This document shows positions 21,793 to 29,541 of a stretch of 64,000 nt of DNA, piece by piece. The translations under genes were made by a program, and so were the position numbers. The stretch covers positions 620,001-684,000 of the forward strand of contig NC_021663.1 in NCBI RefSeq assembly GCF_000418365.1, read 5' to 3'. Source of the stretch: Corynebacterium terpenotabidum Y-11 (GTDB lineage Bacteria; Actinomycetota; Actinomycetes; Mycobacteriales; Mycobacteriaceae). The notes under the pieces are model-generated. The model made no database searches, had not been told where the DNA came from, and worked only from the letters and a program-made list of their open reading frames with translations. Within the stretch, counting starts at the first letter, position 1. Each line of letters opens with the position of its first letter.

Positions 21793-21868
21793 GCACTGCC
21801 GCTACTAGTACCGGGGTGCGGACATCAGGTACCTGACTTCCGCATCCCGGTACTAGTGGCGGATGTGC
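21793..21868. repeat. 76-bp near-perfect palindrome
   Basis: Centred between 21830 and 21831 on AGGTACCT. The inner 54 bp (21804-21857) have two 27-nt arms that pair with few mismatches, carrying ACTAGTACC at the outer ends. Pairing resumes outward (CCGC/GCGG, GCAC/GTGC) to the stated limits. It could extrude as a cruciform or form a long RNA hairpin. There is no loop of the size or T tract expected of a terminator. Confidence 0.85.
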
Positions 21869-21916
21869 TGCGTTGGCGGTACTGCTGTCGGTCGGGGGCA
21901 TTTCTGAAAGCTCACC

Positions 21917-21955
21917 GTGAACGTGCTCAGTGAACGTGCTCAGTGAACGTGCTTC
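21917..21955 (+). repeat. 13-bp tandem repeat, three units
   Basis: GTGAACGTGCTCA twice and a third unit ending TTC, then GTGAAG. Period 13. Confidence 0.85.
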
Positions 21956-22105
21956 GTGAAGACACTCTGGAGGTTCCGGGGAAATGCGGGGAAGCCGGGG
22001 GAGGGTTTTGGGGGAGGGTTTCGGGGAAGCTCTGGGGTACACCCGCTGCAGCCAGCTGACGGGACTGGATCCCGGCGGCCGACTCTGGTGACCAAGCGCT
22101 GAGGG

Positions 22106-22801
22106 TCAACCCCGCAACGTCGATGCCAGCGACGTCCCGGTCTTCACCAGGGACACCTGGAGAGCCTCGGCCGCTCCAGCCCGGTCGCCCGCCTGCAGGA
22201 GCGTGACGATCTGCCGGTTCACCGGCACGAAATCGCTGTGCAGCCCCGGTCGGACCCGCTCCACGGTGAGAAAGACGAGGCGCATCCGTGCGAGTAACCG
22301 GTCCATCTCCTCGTTGAGCAGGGCGGATCCGGCGGCTTCCACGACGGTGCGGTGGAAGAGCTGGTTCGCCAGCGCTGTCGCTGCCGGAGTTGGCACAGGA
22401 GCCTCAGCCTCAGCTGACGCAGCTGAGGTGTCCGACGCGGCCAATGCGGCCGATGAAGCCACTGACGCTGCAGACACCGATGCTTCTGCGTCCGCGACGA
22501 TCCGGTCGAGGGTGTCCACGTCGAGGGCGTCCCCCCACTGCAGCGCGCCGGGTTCGATCACGGCACGTGCCCGGTACAGGCTGAGGATGTCGTCGGAGGT
22601 GGGAGAGGCGATGAAGACGCCGCGGTTGGGGATGCGGTCGATAATGCCGTCGGCGGCAAGGGTCGCGAAGCCCTCCCGCAGAGTGTTGCGGGAGATGCCG
22701 AGCTTCTCGGCGACAGCGACCTCGTTGAGTTTGGTCCCGGGGGCGTACTCACCGGCGGACACGGCATGCCGCAGAACGGCGGCGACGGACTGGGCACGCA
22801 T
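22106..22801 (-). CDS. GntR-family regulator (FCD-type) of the 5-oxoproline operon
   Basis: 231 aa. An N-terminal winged helix (about 5-65: PGTKLNEVAVAEKLGISRNT, GIIDRIPNRGVFI) is followed by an FCD-type helical effector domain (RARAVIEPGAL; FHRTVVEAAGS). Residues 106-142 are an Ala/Ser/Thr/Pro-rich low-complexity insert inside the FCD domain, which normally has no such loop. It is the last gene of the pxp operon, 24 bp after the biotin carboxylase gene, and is the natural candidate to bind the palindrome upstream of pxpA. The inducer is unknown; 5-oxoproline or an organic acid would fit. Confidence 0.85.
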   Translation of the reverse strand: MRAQSVAAVLRHAVSAGEYAPGTKLNEVAVAEKLGISRNTLREGFATLAADGIIDRIPNRGVFIASPTSDDILSLYRARAVIEPGALQWGDALDVDTLDRIVADAEASVSAASVASSAALAASDTSAASAEAEAPVPTPAATALANQLFHRTVVEAAGSALLNEEMDRLLARMRLVFLTVERVRPGLHSDFVPVNRQIVTLLQAGDRAGAAEALQVSLVKTGTSLASTLRG

Positions 22802-22825
22802 GGTGCTCAGTGTAGAGGAGATTCC

Positions 22826-24712
22826 CTACCCCACCGCCCCCAGCACCGCGCCACGTCCGGCGTGTTCACCGGCGGCAACGGAGATCGACAGGACGCCGTC
22901 CGCCGGGGCGGTGACCGCCCGCTCCATCTTCATCGCCTCCACAGTGACGATCGTCTGGCCCTTACTGACCTCCGCGCCGTCGGCGACCTTCCATTCGACG
23001 ACCGTGCCGTCGAAGGGGGATGTCACCGGGGTGCCGGACACGGAGGACGCCGCAGGGGAGGACGCCGCAGGGGAGGACGCCGCGGGGAAGGACACGGTGG
23101 ACGCAGCGGATGACTCAGCAGCCGCGGGAGCGGCAGACCGTGCATCTGCACCGCCTGTGACAGCACCCAGTACCCCGACCGGAAGCCCGACCCGGTGCAA
23201 CCGACCGTCGATCTCCACCGAGATCTCGGTGCGCTCAAGGTAGGCGTCCTCGATGTCGCCGTTGCCTCCACCAGTTGCGGCACCGGGAACATAGTGGGAA
23301 TCCACCCAGTCGGTGCAGATGCCGAACTCACCGGCCGATCCTGTGGACTCGGCGGAGCCCCCGGTTGCCACCGCCGTGAACGCCGGGTTCCGGACATGGT
23401 CCCGGTGGAACGGCAGCACCGTGCGCACCCCGGAGATGGCGAACTCGTCAAGTGCGGCCCGGGACCGGGACAGGGCGATCTCCCGGGTCGGCCCCCAGAT
23501 GATGAGTTTGCCCAGCAGTGAGTCGTAGAACCTAGGCACCGTCGAACCGGAGACGACCCCGGCGTCCACCCGGATACCCGGGCCCGTCGGCACCCGGAAC
23601 TCGGTCACCGTCCCGGGGCAGGGAACGAAGCCGTTGGCGACGTCCTCTGCGTTGATCCGGAACTCGATGGCGTGGCCCGATGCGACCGGGTCGAGCGACC
23701 CGCCGGCGGCGACCCAGCTCAACTCCTCACCGGCGGCGATGCGGAATTGCTCGGCGACGATGTCCACCCCACAGGTCACCTCGGTGACCGGGTGCTCGAC
23801 CTGGACCCGCGTATTGACCTCCAGGAAGGACACTGTGCCCTCGCCGGTCGCGCCGCCCTCGCCGGCGACGATGAACTCCACCGTGCCCGCACCGACATAC
23901 CCGGCCGCGGTACAGATCGACCGTGCTCCCTCGGTGATCTGCCCGGTCTGCCCGGGCGTGAGGAACGGTGCGGGAGCCTCCTCGACGAGCTTCTGGAATC
24001 TGCGCTGCGTGGAACAGTCGCGCAGACCCACCACGGCGACATTCCCGTGGGTGTCCGCCAAGACCTGCGCCTCGACATGCCGCGGCCTCTCCAGGAACTT
24101 CTCGACGAAACACTCGCTGCGTCCGAATGCCTCGCCCGCCTCACGGCCGGCGGAGAGGAAGGCGTCCTCCACGGCATCGAGCCCGTCCTCATGGGTGACG
24201 ATCTTCAGTCCGCGGCCGCCACCACCGAACGCCGCCTTGATGACCACCGGCAGGCCGTGCTCGACGGCGAAAGCGTGCGCCTCCTCCCAGGACTGCAACG
24301 GTTCCGAGGTGCCGGGTGCCAGCGGTGCGCCGACGGATTCCGCGAGCTGCCGGGCGGCCATCTTGTCGCCCAGGGTGTCGATGGTCTCCGGGGGCGGGCC
24401 GACCCAGGTCATCCCGGCGTCCGCCACGGCGCGCGCGAAATCGGCGTTCTCCGACAGGAAGCCGTAACCGGGGTGGACGCAGTCCGCGCCGACGCGGGCG
24501 GCGATGTCCAGCAGCGCGGAGATGTTCATGTAGGTCTGCGCACCGGTGGAGCCCTTCAGCGCCCAGGCCTCGTCGGCGATGCGGGTGTGCAGGGCGTCGG
24601 CGTCCGGTTCCGAGTACACGGCGACGGACCGTATCCCGAGGTCCCGGGCGGCCCGGGCGATCCGCACGGCGATTTCGCCGCGGTTGGCGATGAGGACGGT
24701 GTGCAGGGGCAT
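22826..24712 (-). CDS. biotin carboxylase-BCCP fusion protein of the pxp operon
   Basis: 628 aa. Residues 1-450 are a biotin carboxylase (NRGEIAVRI; HPGYGFLSEN; GGGGRGLK ATP loop; CFVEKFLERPRHVEAQ; EVNTRVQVEHPVTE). A linker rich in Ala and Ser follows, and a C-terminal biotinyl domain has the target Lys in EAMKMERA. It uses ATP and bicarbonate to carboxylate biotin for a partner carboxyltransferase, but no carboxyltransferase gene is nearby. Paralogues of accB/accC commonly accompany pxpABC in other bacteria, with unclear role. The start ATG has GAGGAG 5 nt upstream, and 2 nt separate it from the pxpBC stop. The housekeeping corynebacterial AccBC (about 590 aa) has the same architecture. Confidence 0.88.
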   Translation of the reverse strand: MPLHTVLIANRGEIAVRIARAARDLGIRSVAVYSEPDADALHTRIADEAWALKGSTGAQTYMNISALLDIAARVGADCVHPGYGFLSENADFARAVADAGMTWVGPPPETIDTLGDKMAARQLAESVGAPLAPGTSEPLQSWEEAHAFAVEHGLPVVIKAAFGGGGRGLKIVTHEDGLDAVEDAFLSAGREAGEAFGRSECFVEKFLERPRHVEAQVLADTHGNVAVVGLRDCSTQRRFQKLVEEAPAPFLTPGQTGQITEGARSICTAAGYVGAGTVEFIVAGEGGATGEGTVSFLEVNTRVQVEHPVTEVTCGVDIVAEQFRIAAGEELSWVAAGGSLDPVASGHAIEFRINAEDVANGFVPCPGTVTEFRVPTGPGIRVDAGVVSGSTVPRFYDSLLGKLIIWGPTREIALSRSRAALDEFAISGVRTVLPFHRDHVRNPAFTAVATGGSAESTGSAGEFGICTDWVDSHYVPGAATGGGNGDIEDAYLERTEISVEIDGRLHRVGLPVGVLGAVTGGADARSAAPAAAESSAASTVSFPAASSPAASSPAASSVSGTPVTSPFDGTVVEWKVADGAEVSKGQTIVTVEAMKMERAVTAPADGVLSISVAAGEHAGRGAVLGAVG

Positions 24713-24714
24713 GG

Positions 24715-26310
24715 TTACTCCTCAGCGGTTCGGGCAGCGGTTCGGGCAGCGGTTCGGGCGCCCGACCCGGTGGTGCAGTCGATGAAGCGGACGGGTGCGC
24801 CCGGTGCGAGCTGCGCGGCAGCGTCCAGATCCTCGGGGATGACGGTGGCGATGACGGGGTAGCCACCGGTGACGGCATGGTCACGGAGGAACACGACCGG
24901 CTCACCGTTTGGCGGGACCTGCACGGAGCCGGCGATCATGCCCTCACTGGGCAGTTCACCGGCCGACGAACGGTCACGGAGGACCGGGTTCTCGCCGGTG
25001 AGCCGCAGCCCCACCCGGTTCGAGGTCGGGCTGACGGTCCACGCGGAACCGGTCAGTGCCTCAACCCCCTCGGTGAACCAGTCGTCGCGGGGGCCGGGGA
25101 CGACGCGCAGGACGCCGTCGGTGCGCACCGGTGCCGCGACCGGTCGCACACTGCCCCGGGCGGGTCCGGCATGGACCGTGTCGCCGGGTTCCAGTGGTGC
25201 CGGTCCCAACCCGGAGAGCAGGTCGGCGGAGGACGAACCCAGCACGGAGGCGGCGACCACGCCCCCGCGCACCCCGACATAGCTGCGCAGCCCCTCCGTC
25301 GCGCTGCCGACCCTCAGTTCCGCTCCGGCCCGCAGCAGCAACGGGACGCCACGGTCCCTCGTGTGTCCGTCGACCGTGACCGGGGCGACCGCGCCGGTGA
25401 CGACGATGACCGTCTCGACCAGGGCGGTGAGCGTCAGTCCACCGATGTTCTCCAGCACCGCGGCATCCCTGCCATTGCCGAGCGCGTCATTCGCCGCCTG
25501 CGCGGATCCACGGTCCGCCGCGCCCGAGCCGGTGACCCCCAGATCACCGAAGCCGTGGCGTCCGGTGTCCTCGATGAGGACCTGGAGTCCGGGGTCGTCG
25601 ACCCGCAGCACCGGGCGGCAGGTCGGGCGCCGCCCACCGGTCGTGGTCTTCGGCGCCGCCGTGGTGACCTCGATGCGCTCGGTGACGGCGCGGTAGTGCA
25701 CCCGGTCACCGGGGGTGAGCAGGGCGGGCGGCTCGGTCGAGGCGTCCCAGAACGGCTGCGTCGTCGATCCGATGAGCTGCCAGCCGCCGGGGGAGGTGCG
25801 CGGGTACACCGCGGAGAAGTCCCCGGCCAGGGCGACCGACCGGTCCGGTACCGCCGGGCGCGGCGACGGGTGACGCGGTATGTCGAGCGCACGGCCCGCG
25901 TCCTCCGGGACGCAGTAGGTGAAGCCGGGGGCGAAACCGCTGAATGCCGCGGTCCATGTCGTGGTGGTGTGCCAGTCGACCAGTGCCGCGCAGCTCATCG
26001 ACATGGTGTCGGCGAGGGTGGCCAGGTCTGCGCCGTCGTAGACCACGTCGACCGTCACATCCCGGGATGCGACGGGCTGTGTGTCCCCCGGTAGTAACTC
26101 CGCAAGGACGCCACGGGCGGCGTCCGTCGTGGATGCCGACCTGAACTGCACCAGGACGGTGCGCGCGGCGGCGCCGACCGCGGTCTGGCCGGGCAGAGGA
26201 GTGCTGTCCAGGGCGGCGTGCCAGGCCATGACGGTGGCGAGATCGGGCAGGTCCACGAGCAGGGCTCGGGTGCCGACGCGATGAACAGGCACTGAGACGG
26301 GGACGGTCAC
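24715..26310 (-). CDS. fused 5-oxoprolinase subunits B and C (PxpB-PxpC; KipI-KipA)
   Basis: 531 aa. Residues 1-225 match PxpB/KipI (allophanate hydrolase subunit 1 fold: FSGFAPGFTYC, SPRPAVPDRSVALAG, GGWQLIGST) and about 245-520 match PxpC/KipA (subunit 2 fold: GFGDLGVTGSGAADRGS, NRVGLRLTG, PSEGMIAGSVQVPPNGEPVV). In most bacteria these are two genes. With PxpA they form the ATP-dependent prokaryotic 5-oxoprolinase that opens 5-oxoproline to glutamate. The start GTG overlaps the pxpA stop (GTGA). The C-terminus ends in an RTAA repeat coded by three 12-bp DNA repeats (24723-24758), probably dispensable. Confidence 0.9.
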   Translation of the reverse strand: MTVPVSVPVHRVGTRALLVDLPDLATVMAWHAALDSTPLPGQTAVGAAARTVLVQFRSASTTDAARGVLAELLPGDTQPVASRDVTVDVVYDGADLATLADTMSMSCAALVDWHTTTTWTAAFSGFAPGFTYCVPEDAGRALDIPRHPSPRPAVPDRSVALAGDFSAVYPRTSPGGWQLIGSTTQPFWDASTEPPALLTPGDRVHYRAVTERIEVTTAAPKTTTGGRRPTCRPVLRVDDPGLQVLIEDTGRHGFGDLGVTGSGAADRGSAQAANDALGNGRDAAVLENIGGLTLTALVETVIVVTGAVAPVTVDGHTRDRGVPLLLRAGAELRVGSATEGLRSYVGVRGGVVAASVLGSSSADLLSGLGPAPLEPGDTVHAGPARGSVRPVAAPVRTDGVLRVVPGPRDDWFTEGVEALTGSAWTVSPTSNRVGLRLTGENPVLRDRSSAGELPSEGMIAGSVQVPPNGEPVVFLRDHAVTGGYPVIATVIPEDLDAAAQLAPGAPVRFIDCTTGSGARTAARTAARTAEE

Positions 26311-27065
26311 AGGAAGCTCCTGATCCCGATGCCGTCCTCGGCGAGTGCCGCGACAATGCTCTGTGCCAGGGCGACGGAGCCCGGCGAATCACCGTGGACG
26401 CAGACGGACTCGGCATGCACTGTCAGCACCGTGCCGTCGACGGCGGTGATTGACCCGTCCTCGGCGACCTGGCGGACCCGGGCGGCGACGAACTCCGGGT
26501 CCGGGATGACGGCGTTCGGCAGGGTCCGGGAGACCAGGGTGCCGTCCGGGTTGTAATTGCGGTCCGCGAAGGCTTCACGGATGACGCGCAGCCCCTTCCG
26601 CTCCGCGATGTCCACAGCGACACCACCGGGAAGGAGCATGACCGGGATGTCCGTGGAGAAGGCGTGGATGGCGTCGATGACCGCGTGGGCCTGGGCCTCG
26701 TGGTGGACGATCGTGTTGTAGAGCGCGCCGTGGGGTTTCACGTAGCGGACTTCGGTGCCGTAGCGGCGGGCGAGGGCGTCGAGCGCGCCAATCTGGTACA
26801 GGACCTCGTCGGCGAGCCGGGCCGGGTTGATCTCCCTGGGGATACGGCCGAAGTTCGTCGGATCGTTGTAGCCGATGTGTGCGCCGACGGTGACACCCCG
26901 CGCCGCGGCGGCCTTCACGGTGTCGGCGATGGAGTGCGGGTCGCCGGCGTGGAACCCGGTGGCGACATTGGCGCTGCTAACCAGCTGGATCATGGCGTGG
27001 TCGTCAGCGACGGCGACACCGTCGGTGGTCTCGCCGAGGTCGGAGTTGAGGTCGATGACGGGCAC
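26307..27065 (-). CDS. pxpA: 5-oxoprolinase subunit A (LamB/YcsF family)
   Basis: 252 aa, the standard length. Seen: IDLNSDLGE at the N-terminus, SSANVATGFHAGDP, GAHIGYNDP, VRYVKPHGALYN and VCVHGDSP, all signature segments of the LamB/YcsF family. It is the cytosolic subunit that works with PxpBC to hydrolyse 5-oxoproline. The start is GTG 27065 because AGGGAGG lies 7 nt upstream and the family begins close to V-I-D-L-N-S-D. A longer frame from 27101 would cover the likely promoter. It is the first gene of the minus-strand operon. Confidence 0.93.
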   Translation of the reverse strand: MPVIDLNSDLGETTDGVAVADDHAMIQLVSSANVATGFHAGDPHSIADTVKAAAARGVTVGAHIGYNDPTNFGRIPREINPARLADEVLYQIGALDALARRYGTEVRYVKPHGALYNTIVHHEAQAHAVIDAIHAFSTDIPVMLLPGGVAVDIAERKGLRVIREAFADRNYNPDGTLVSRTLPNAVIPDPEFVAARVRQVAEDGSITAVDGTVLTVHAESVCVHGDSPGSVALAQSIVAALAEDGIGIRSFL

Positions 27066-27102
27066 GGTGGGCCTCCCTGTGGTGGTGCGGCGCCGGGGCA
27101 AG

Positions 27103-27115
27103 ATTGTTGAACAAT
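27103..27115 (-). promoter_or_regulatory. palindromic operator upstream of pxpA
   Basis: ATTGTTGAACAAT is a perfect inverted repeat with one central base, 38 bp before the pxpA start. FCD-type GntR regulators bind short A/T-ended palindromes of this kind. It lies next to or over a TTTATTGT stretch that could serve as the -10 on the minus strand, so binding would repress. Confidence 0.55.
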
Positions 27116-27145
27116 AAACACACTAGTCCACCGGCGCGGACAACC

Positions 27146-27784
27146 CTACAGTTCCAGCAGCCGCCGCCGGGTCGCGGAGACCTCGTCGACGCGGTCCACC
27201 AGGGCCTCGACCTTCTTCCACTGCCGGTCTGAGATCGTCTTCTCCGCCGAGGCGATGACCGCCCGGTCCTTCGTCCCCCACGCCACCGGCATCGGGGAAA
27301 TCTCCTCCCAGTGGTTCCGGTTCCGGGTGGTACGCATCCCGGTCACCGCCATGGACGGCACCCGCTCGCCGACCTCACGCCGGATCCCCGGCACCGAGGT
27401 CACCGTCCGCACCGCCAGCGCAGGGGTGGGGGCCTCGCCGGTCTCCGGCACCGCGGTGTCGACGAGGGCCAGCAGGACCACGTCACGCGGGTTGACCTTC
27501 GCCACGACCGTCGGCACGAGGTCGTAGTTGTCGTAGTAGGACTGCGGTGAACCGAGCTGACGCGGCAGTACCGGCACCATGACGAAGCACAGCAGCGCCA
27601 TGATGCCGCAGGCCACGGCGATGGTCACGGTCAGACCGGTACCGATGAGCACCAGCACCACGGTCGCCACCAGGAAGATCAGTCCCAGGATCCCGGCCGA
27701 CCACTGGAACCGCTTCGCGTCCCGGAAGAATTCGTTGTGGGTCCGGGCGAAGCTCTCGTCGACGGTGAAATTGAAATTGCTCAC
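27146..27784 (-). CDS. membrane protein of unknown function, possibly DUF3239 family
   Basis: 212 aa. The N-terminal 25 residues are soluble (SNFNFTVDESFARTHNEFFR), followed by two close hydrophobic segments (about 32-80: ILGLIFLVATVVLVLIGTGL, VACGIMALLCFVMVPVL) and a mixed cytosolic or extracytosolic domain with VPTVVAKVNPRDVVLLALVD. It resembles the corynebacterial DUF3239 family, but I am not certain. The start GTG 27784 is 10 nt after the helicase stop, so it is in that operon. No function is proposed. Confidence 0.55.
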   Translation of the reverse strand: MSNFNFTVDESFARTHNEFFRDAKRFQWSAGILGLIFLVATVVLVLIGTGLTVTIAVACGIMALLCFVMVPVLPRQLGSPQSYYDNYDLVPTVVAKVNPRDVVLLALVDTAVPETGEAPTPALAVRTVTSVPGIRREVGERVPSMAVTGMRTTRNRNHWEEISPMPVAWGTKDRAVIASAEKTISDRQWKKVEALVDRVDEVSATRRRLLEL

Positions 27785-27794
27785 AGACGTCTCT

Positions 27795-29441
27795 CTACAG
27801 GTCGATCGAATCGATGATGCGGTAGCCGTAGCCCTGCTCAGCGAGGAACCGTTGGCGGTGGGCGGCGTAGTCGGCATCCAGTGTGTCACGGGCGACCACC
27901 GAGTAGAAATATGCCGCAGACCCGTCCGGCTTCGGACGCAGGATCCGCCCCAGCCGCTGGGCCTCCTCCTGGCGCGAGCCGAAGGTCCCGGAGACCTGCA
28001 CCGCCACGGACGCGCCGGGCAGGTCGATGGAGAAGTTCGCCACCTTCGACACGATGAGGACCGGCACCTCCCCGGCCCGGAAGGCGTCGAAGAGCTCCTC
28101 ACGCCGCCGGTTGGGCGTCCGCCCGTCAATGACCGGGGCGTCCAGCTCCGCACCGAGTTCCTCGAGCTGGTCGATGTAGGCGCCGATGACCAGGGCGGGT
28201 TCTCCGGCATGGTTGGCCAGGATCTTCTCCACCACCGGGGTCTTCACCGGGGAGCAGGCCGCCAGCCGGTACTTCTCGTTCTGCTCGGCGGTGGCGTAGA
28301 CCATCCGCTCGTTGTCACCGAGCTGGACGCGGACTTCGGTACAGTCCGCCGGGGCGATGAACCCCTGTGCCTCGATGTCCTTCCACGGGGCGTCGTAGCG
28401 TTTCGGGCCGATGAGACTGAAGACGTCATCCTCGCGCCCGTCCTCGCGCACCAGGGTGGCGGTCAGCCCCAGGCGCCGCCGGGACTGCAGGTCACTGGTC
28501 ATCCGGAACACCGGGGCGGGCAGCAGGTGCACCTCGTCGTAGATGATGAGGCCCCAGTCGCGGGAGTCGAAGAGTTCCAGGGCGCGGAACTCGCCCTTCG
28601 TCTTGCGGGTGACGACCTGGTAGGTGGCGATGGTGACCGGCCGGATCTCCTTGCGCTCCCCGGAGTATTCGCCGATCTCCTCCTCGGTCAGCGTGGTGCG
28701 GCGGATCAGTTCATCGCGCCACTGGCGTCCGGCGACGGTGTTCGTCACGAGAATCAGCGTGGTGGTCTTCGACTTCGCCATCGCCGCGGCGCCGACCATC
28801 GTCTTGCCGGCGCCACAGGGCAGCACGACCACTCCGGAGCCACCGGACCAGAAGGATTCGGCCGCCATCTCCTGGTAGTCGCGCAGTTCCCAGGACTCCT
28901 GCTCGGTCGACAGGTCGATCGGGTGGGCTTCCCCGTCGACGTAGCCGGCGAGATCCTCGGCCGGCCAGCCGACCTTGATGAGTTCCTGCTTGATCCGGCC
29001 GCGTTCGGAGGGGTGGACGACCACGGTGTCCGCGTCCAACTGCTCACCGAGCATCGGTCGGATCTTCTTGTGCCGCTGGATTTCGGCGAGGACCGCCGGA
29101 TCCGAGGATTCCAGCACCAGGCCGTGCACCGGGGAGGACGCCAAGGTCAGCCGCCCGTACCGGTCAACAGTCTCGGCAATGTCGACGAGCAGTGGCTGTG
29201 GCACCGGGAACCGGGAGTACGTCTCCAGGACGTGGACGACCTGCTCGGCGTCATGTCCGGCGGCCCGCGCATTCCACAGGGCCAGCGGGGTGATGCGGTA
29301 GGTGTGGACGTGTTCGGGTGCGCGTTCCAGCTCCGCGAAGGGTGCGAGCGCGATGCGCGCCTCGGTGGCGGCCGGGTGGTCGATCTCGAGCAGGACGGTC
29401 TTGTCGGACTGGACGATCAGCGGTCCGTCGCCGAGGGGCAC
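27795..29441 (-). CDS. XPB/ERCC3-type DNA helicase
   Basis: 548 aa. Superfamily 2 helicase: Walker A LPCGAGKTMVG, DEVH box IIYDEVHLL, motif III GLTATLVRED, motif VI SRQEEAQRLGRILRP, plus the N-terminal damage-recognition region. It matches M. tuberculosis Rv0861c (542 aa as I recall), a 3'-5' helicase linked to nucleotide excision repair. The start is set at GTG 29441: CAGGAGG lies 5 nt upstream, whereas the longer ATG 29483 overlaps a -10 hexamer TAGAAT (29487-29482) and would precede the transcript start. It is followed by a partner-like gene order with Rv0862c upstream. Confidence 0.92.
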   Translation of the reverse strand: MPLGDGPLIVQSDKTVLLEIDHPAATEARIALAPFAELERAPEHVHTYRITPLALWNARAAGHDAEQVVHVLETYSRFPVPQPLLVDIAETVDRYGRLTLASSPVHGLVLESSDPAVLAEIQRHKKIRPMLGEQLDADTVVVHPSERGRIKQELIKVGWPAEDLAGYVDGEAHPIDLSTEQESWELRDYQEMAAESFWSGGSGVVVLPCGAGKTMVGAAAMAKSKTTTLILVTNTVAGRQWRDELIRRTTLTEEEIGEYSGERKEIRPVTIATYQVVTRKTKGEFRALELFDSRDWGLIIYDEVHLLPAPVFRMTSDLQSRRRLGLTATLVREDGREDDVFSLIGPKRYDAPWKDIEAQGFIAPADCTEVRVQLGDNERMVYATAEQNEKYRLAACSPVKTPVVEKILANHAGEPALVIGAYIDQLEELGAELDAPVIDGRTPNRRREELFDAFRAGEVPVLIVSKVANFSIDLPGASVAVQVSGTFGSRQEEAQRLGRILRPKPDGSAAYFYSVVARDTLDADYAAHRQRFLAEQGYGYRIIDSIDL

Positions 29442-29541
29442 GGGTTCCTCCTGTGGTGGGGTGGTGGATTCCAACCGGGCCATTCTAGTGCACCGGGCCG
29501 CAGCATGCCGGGCCCCAGCACGCCGGTGCGCGCCGTCGGCC

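Larger units (their letters stand above)
21672..22105 (+). other. 434-bp intergenic region between convergent genes
   Basis: No gene is supported. It holds a 76-bp near-perfect palindrome (21793-21868), a 3 x 13-bp tandem repeat (21917-21955) and G-rich direct repeats of the type GGGGCTC around 21674-21735. No T-tailed terminator is visible. Confidence 0.7.
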
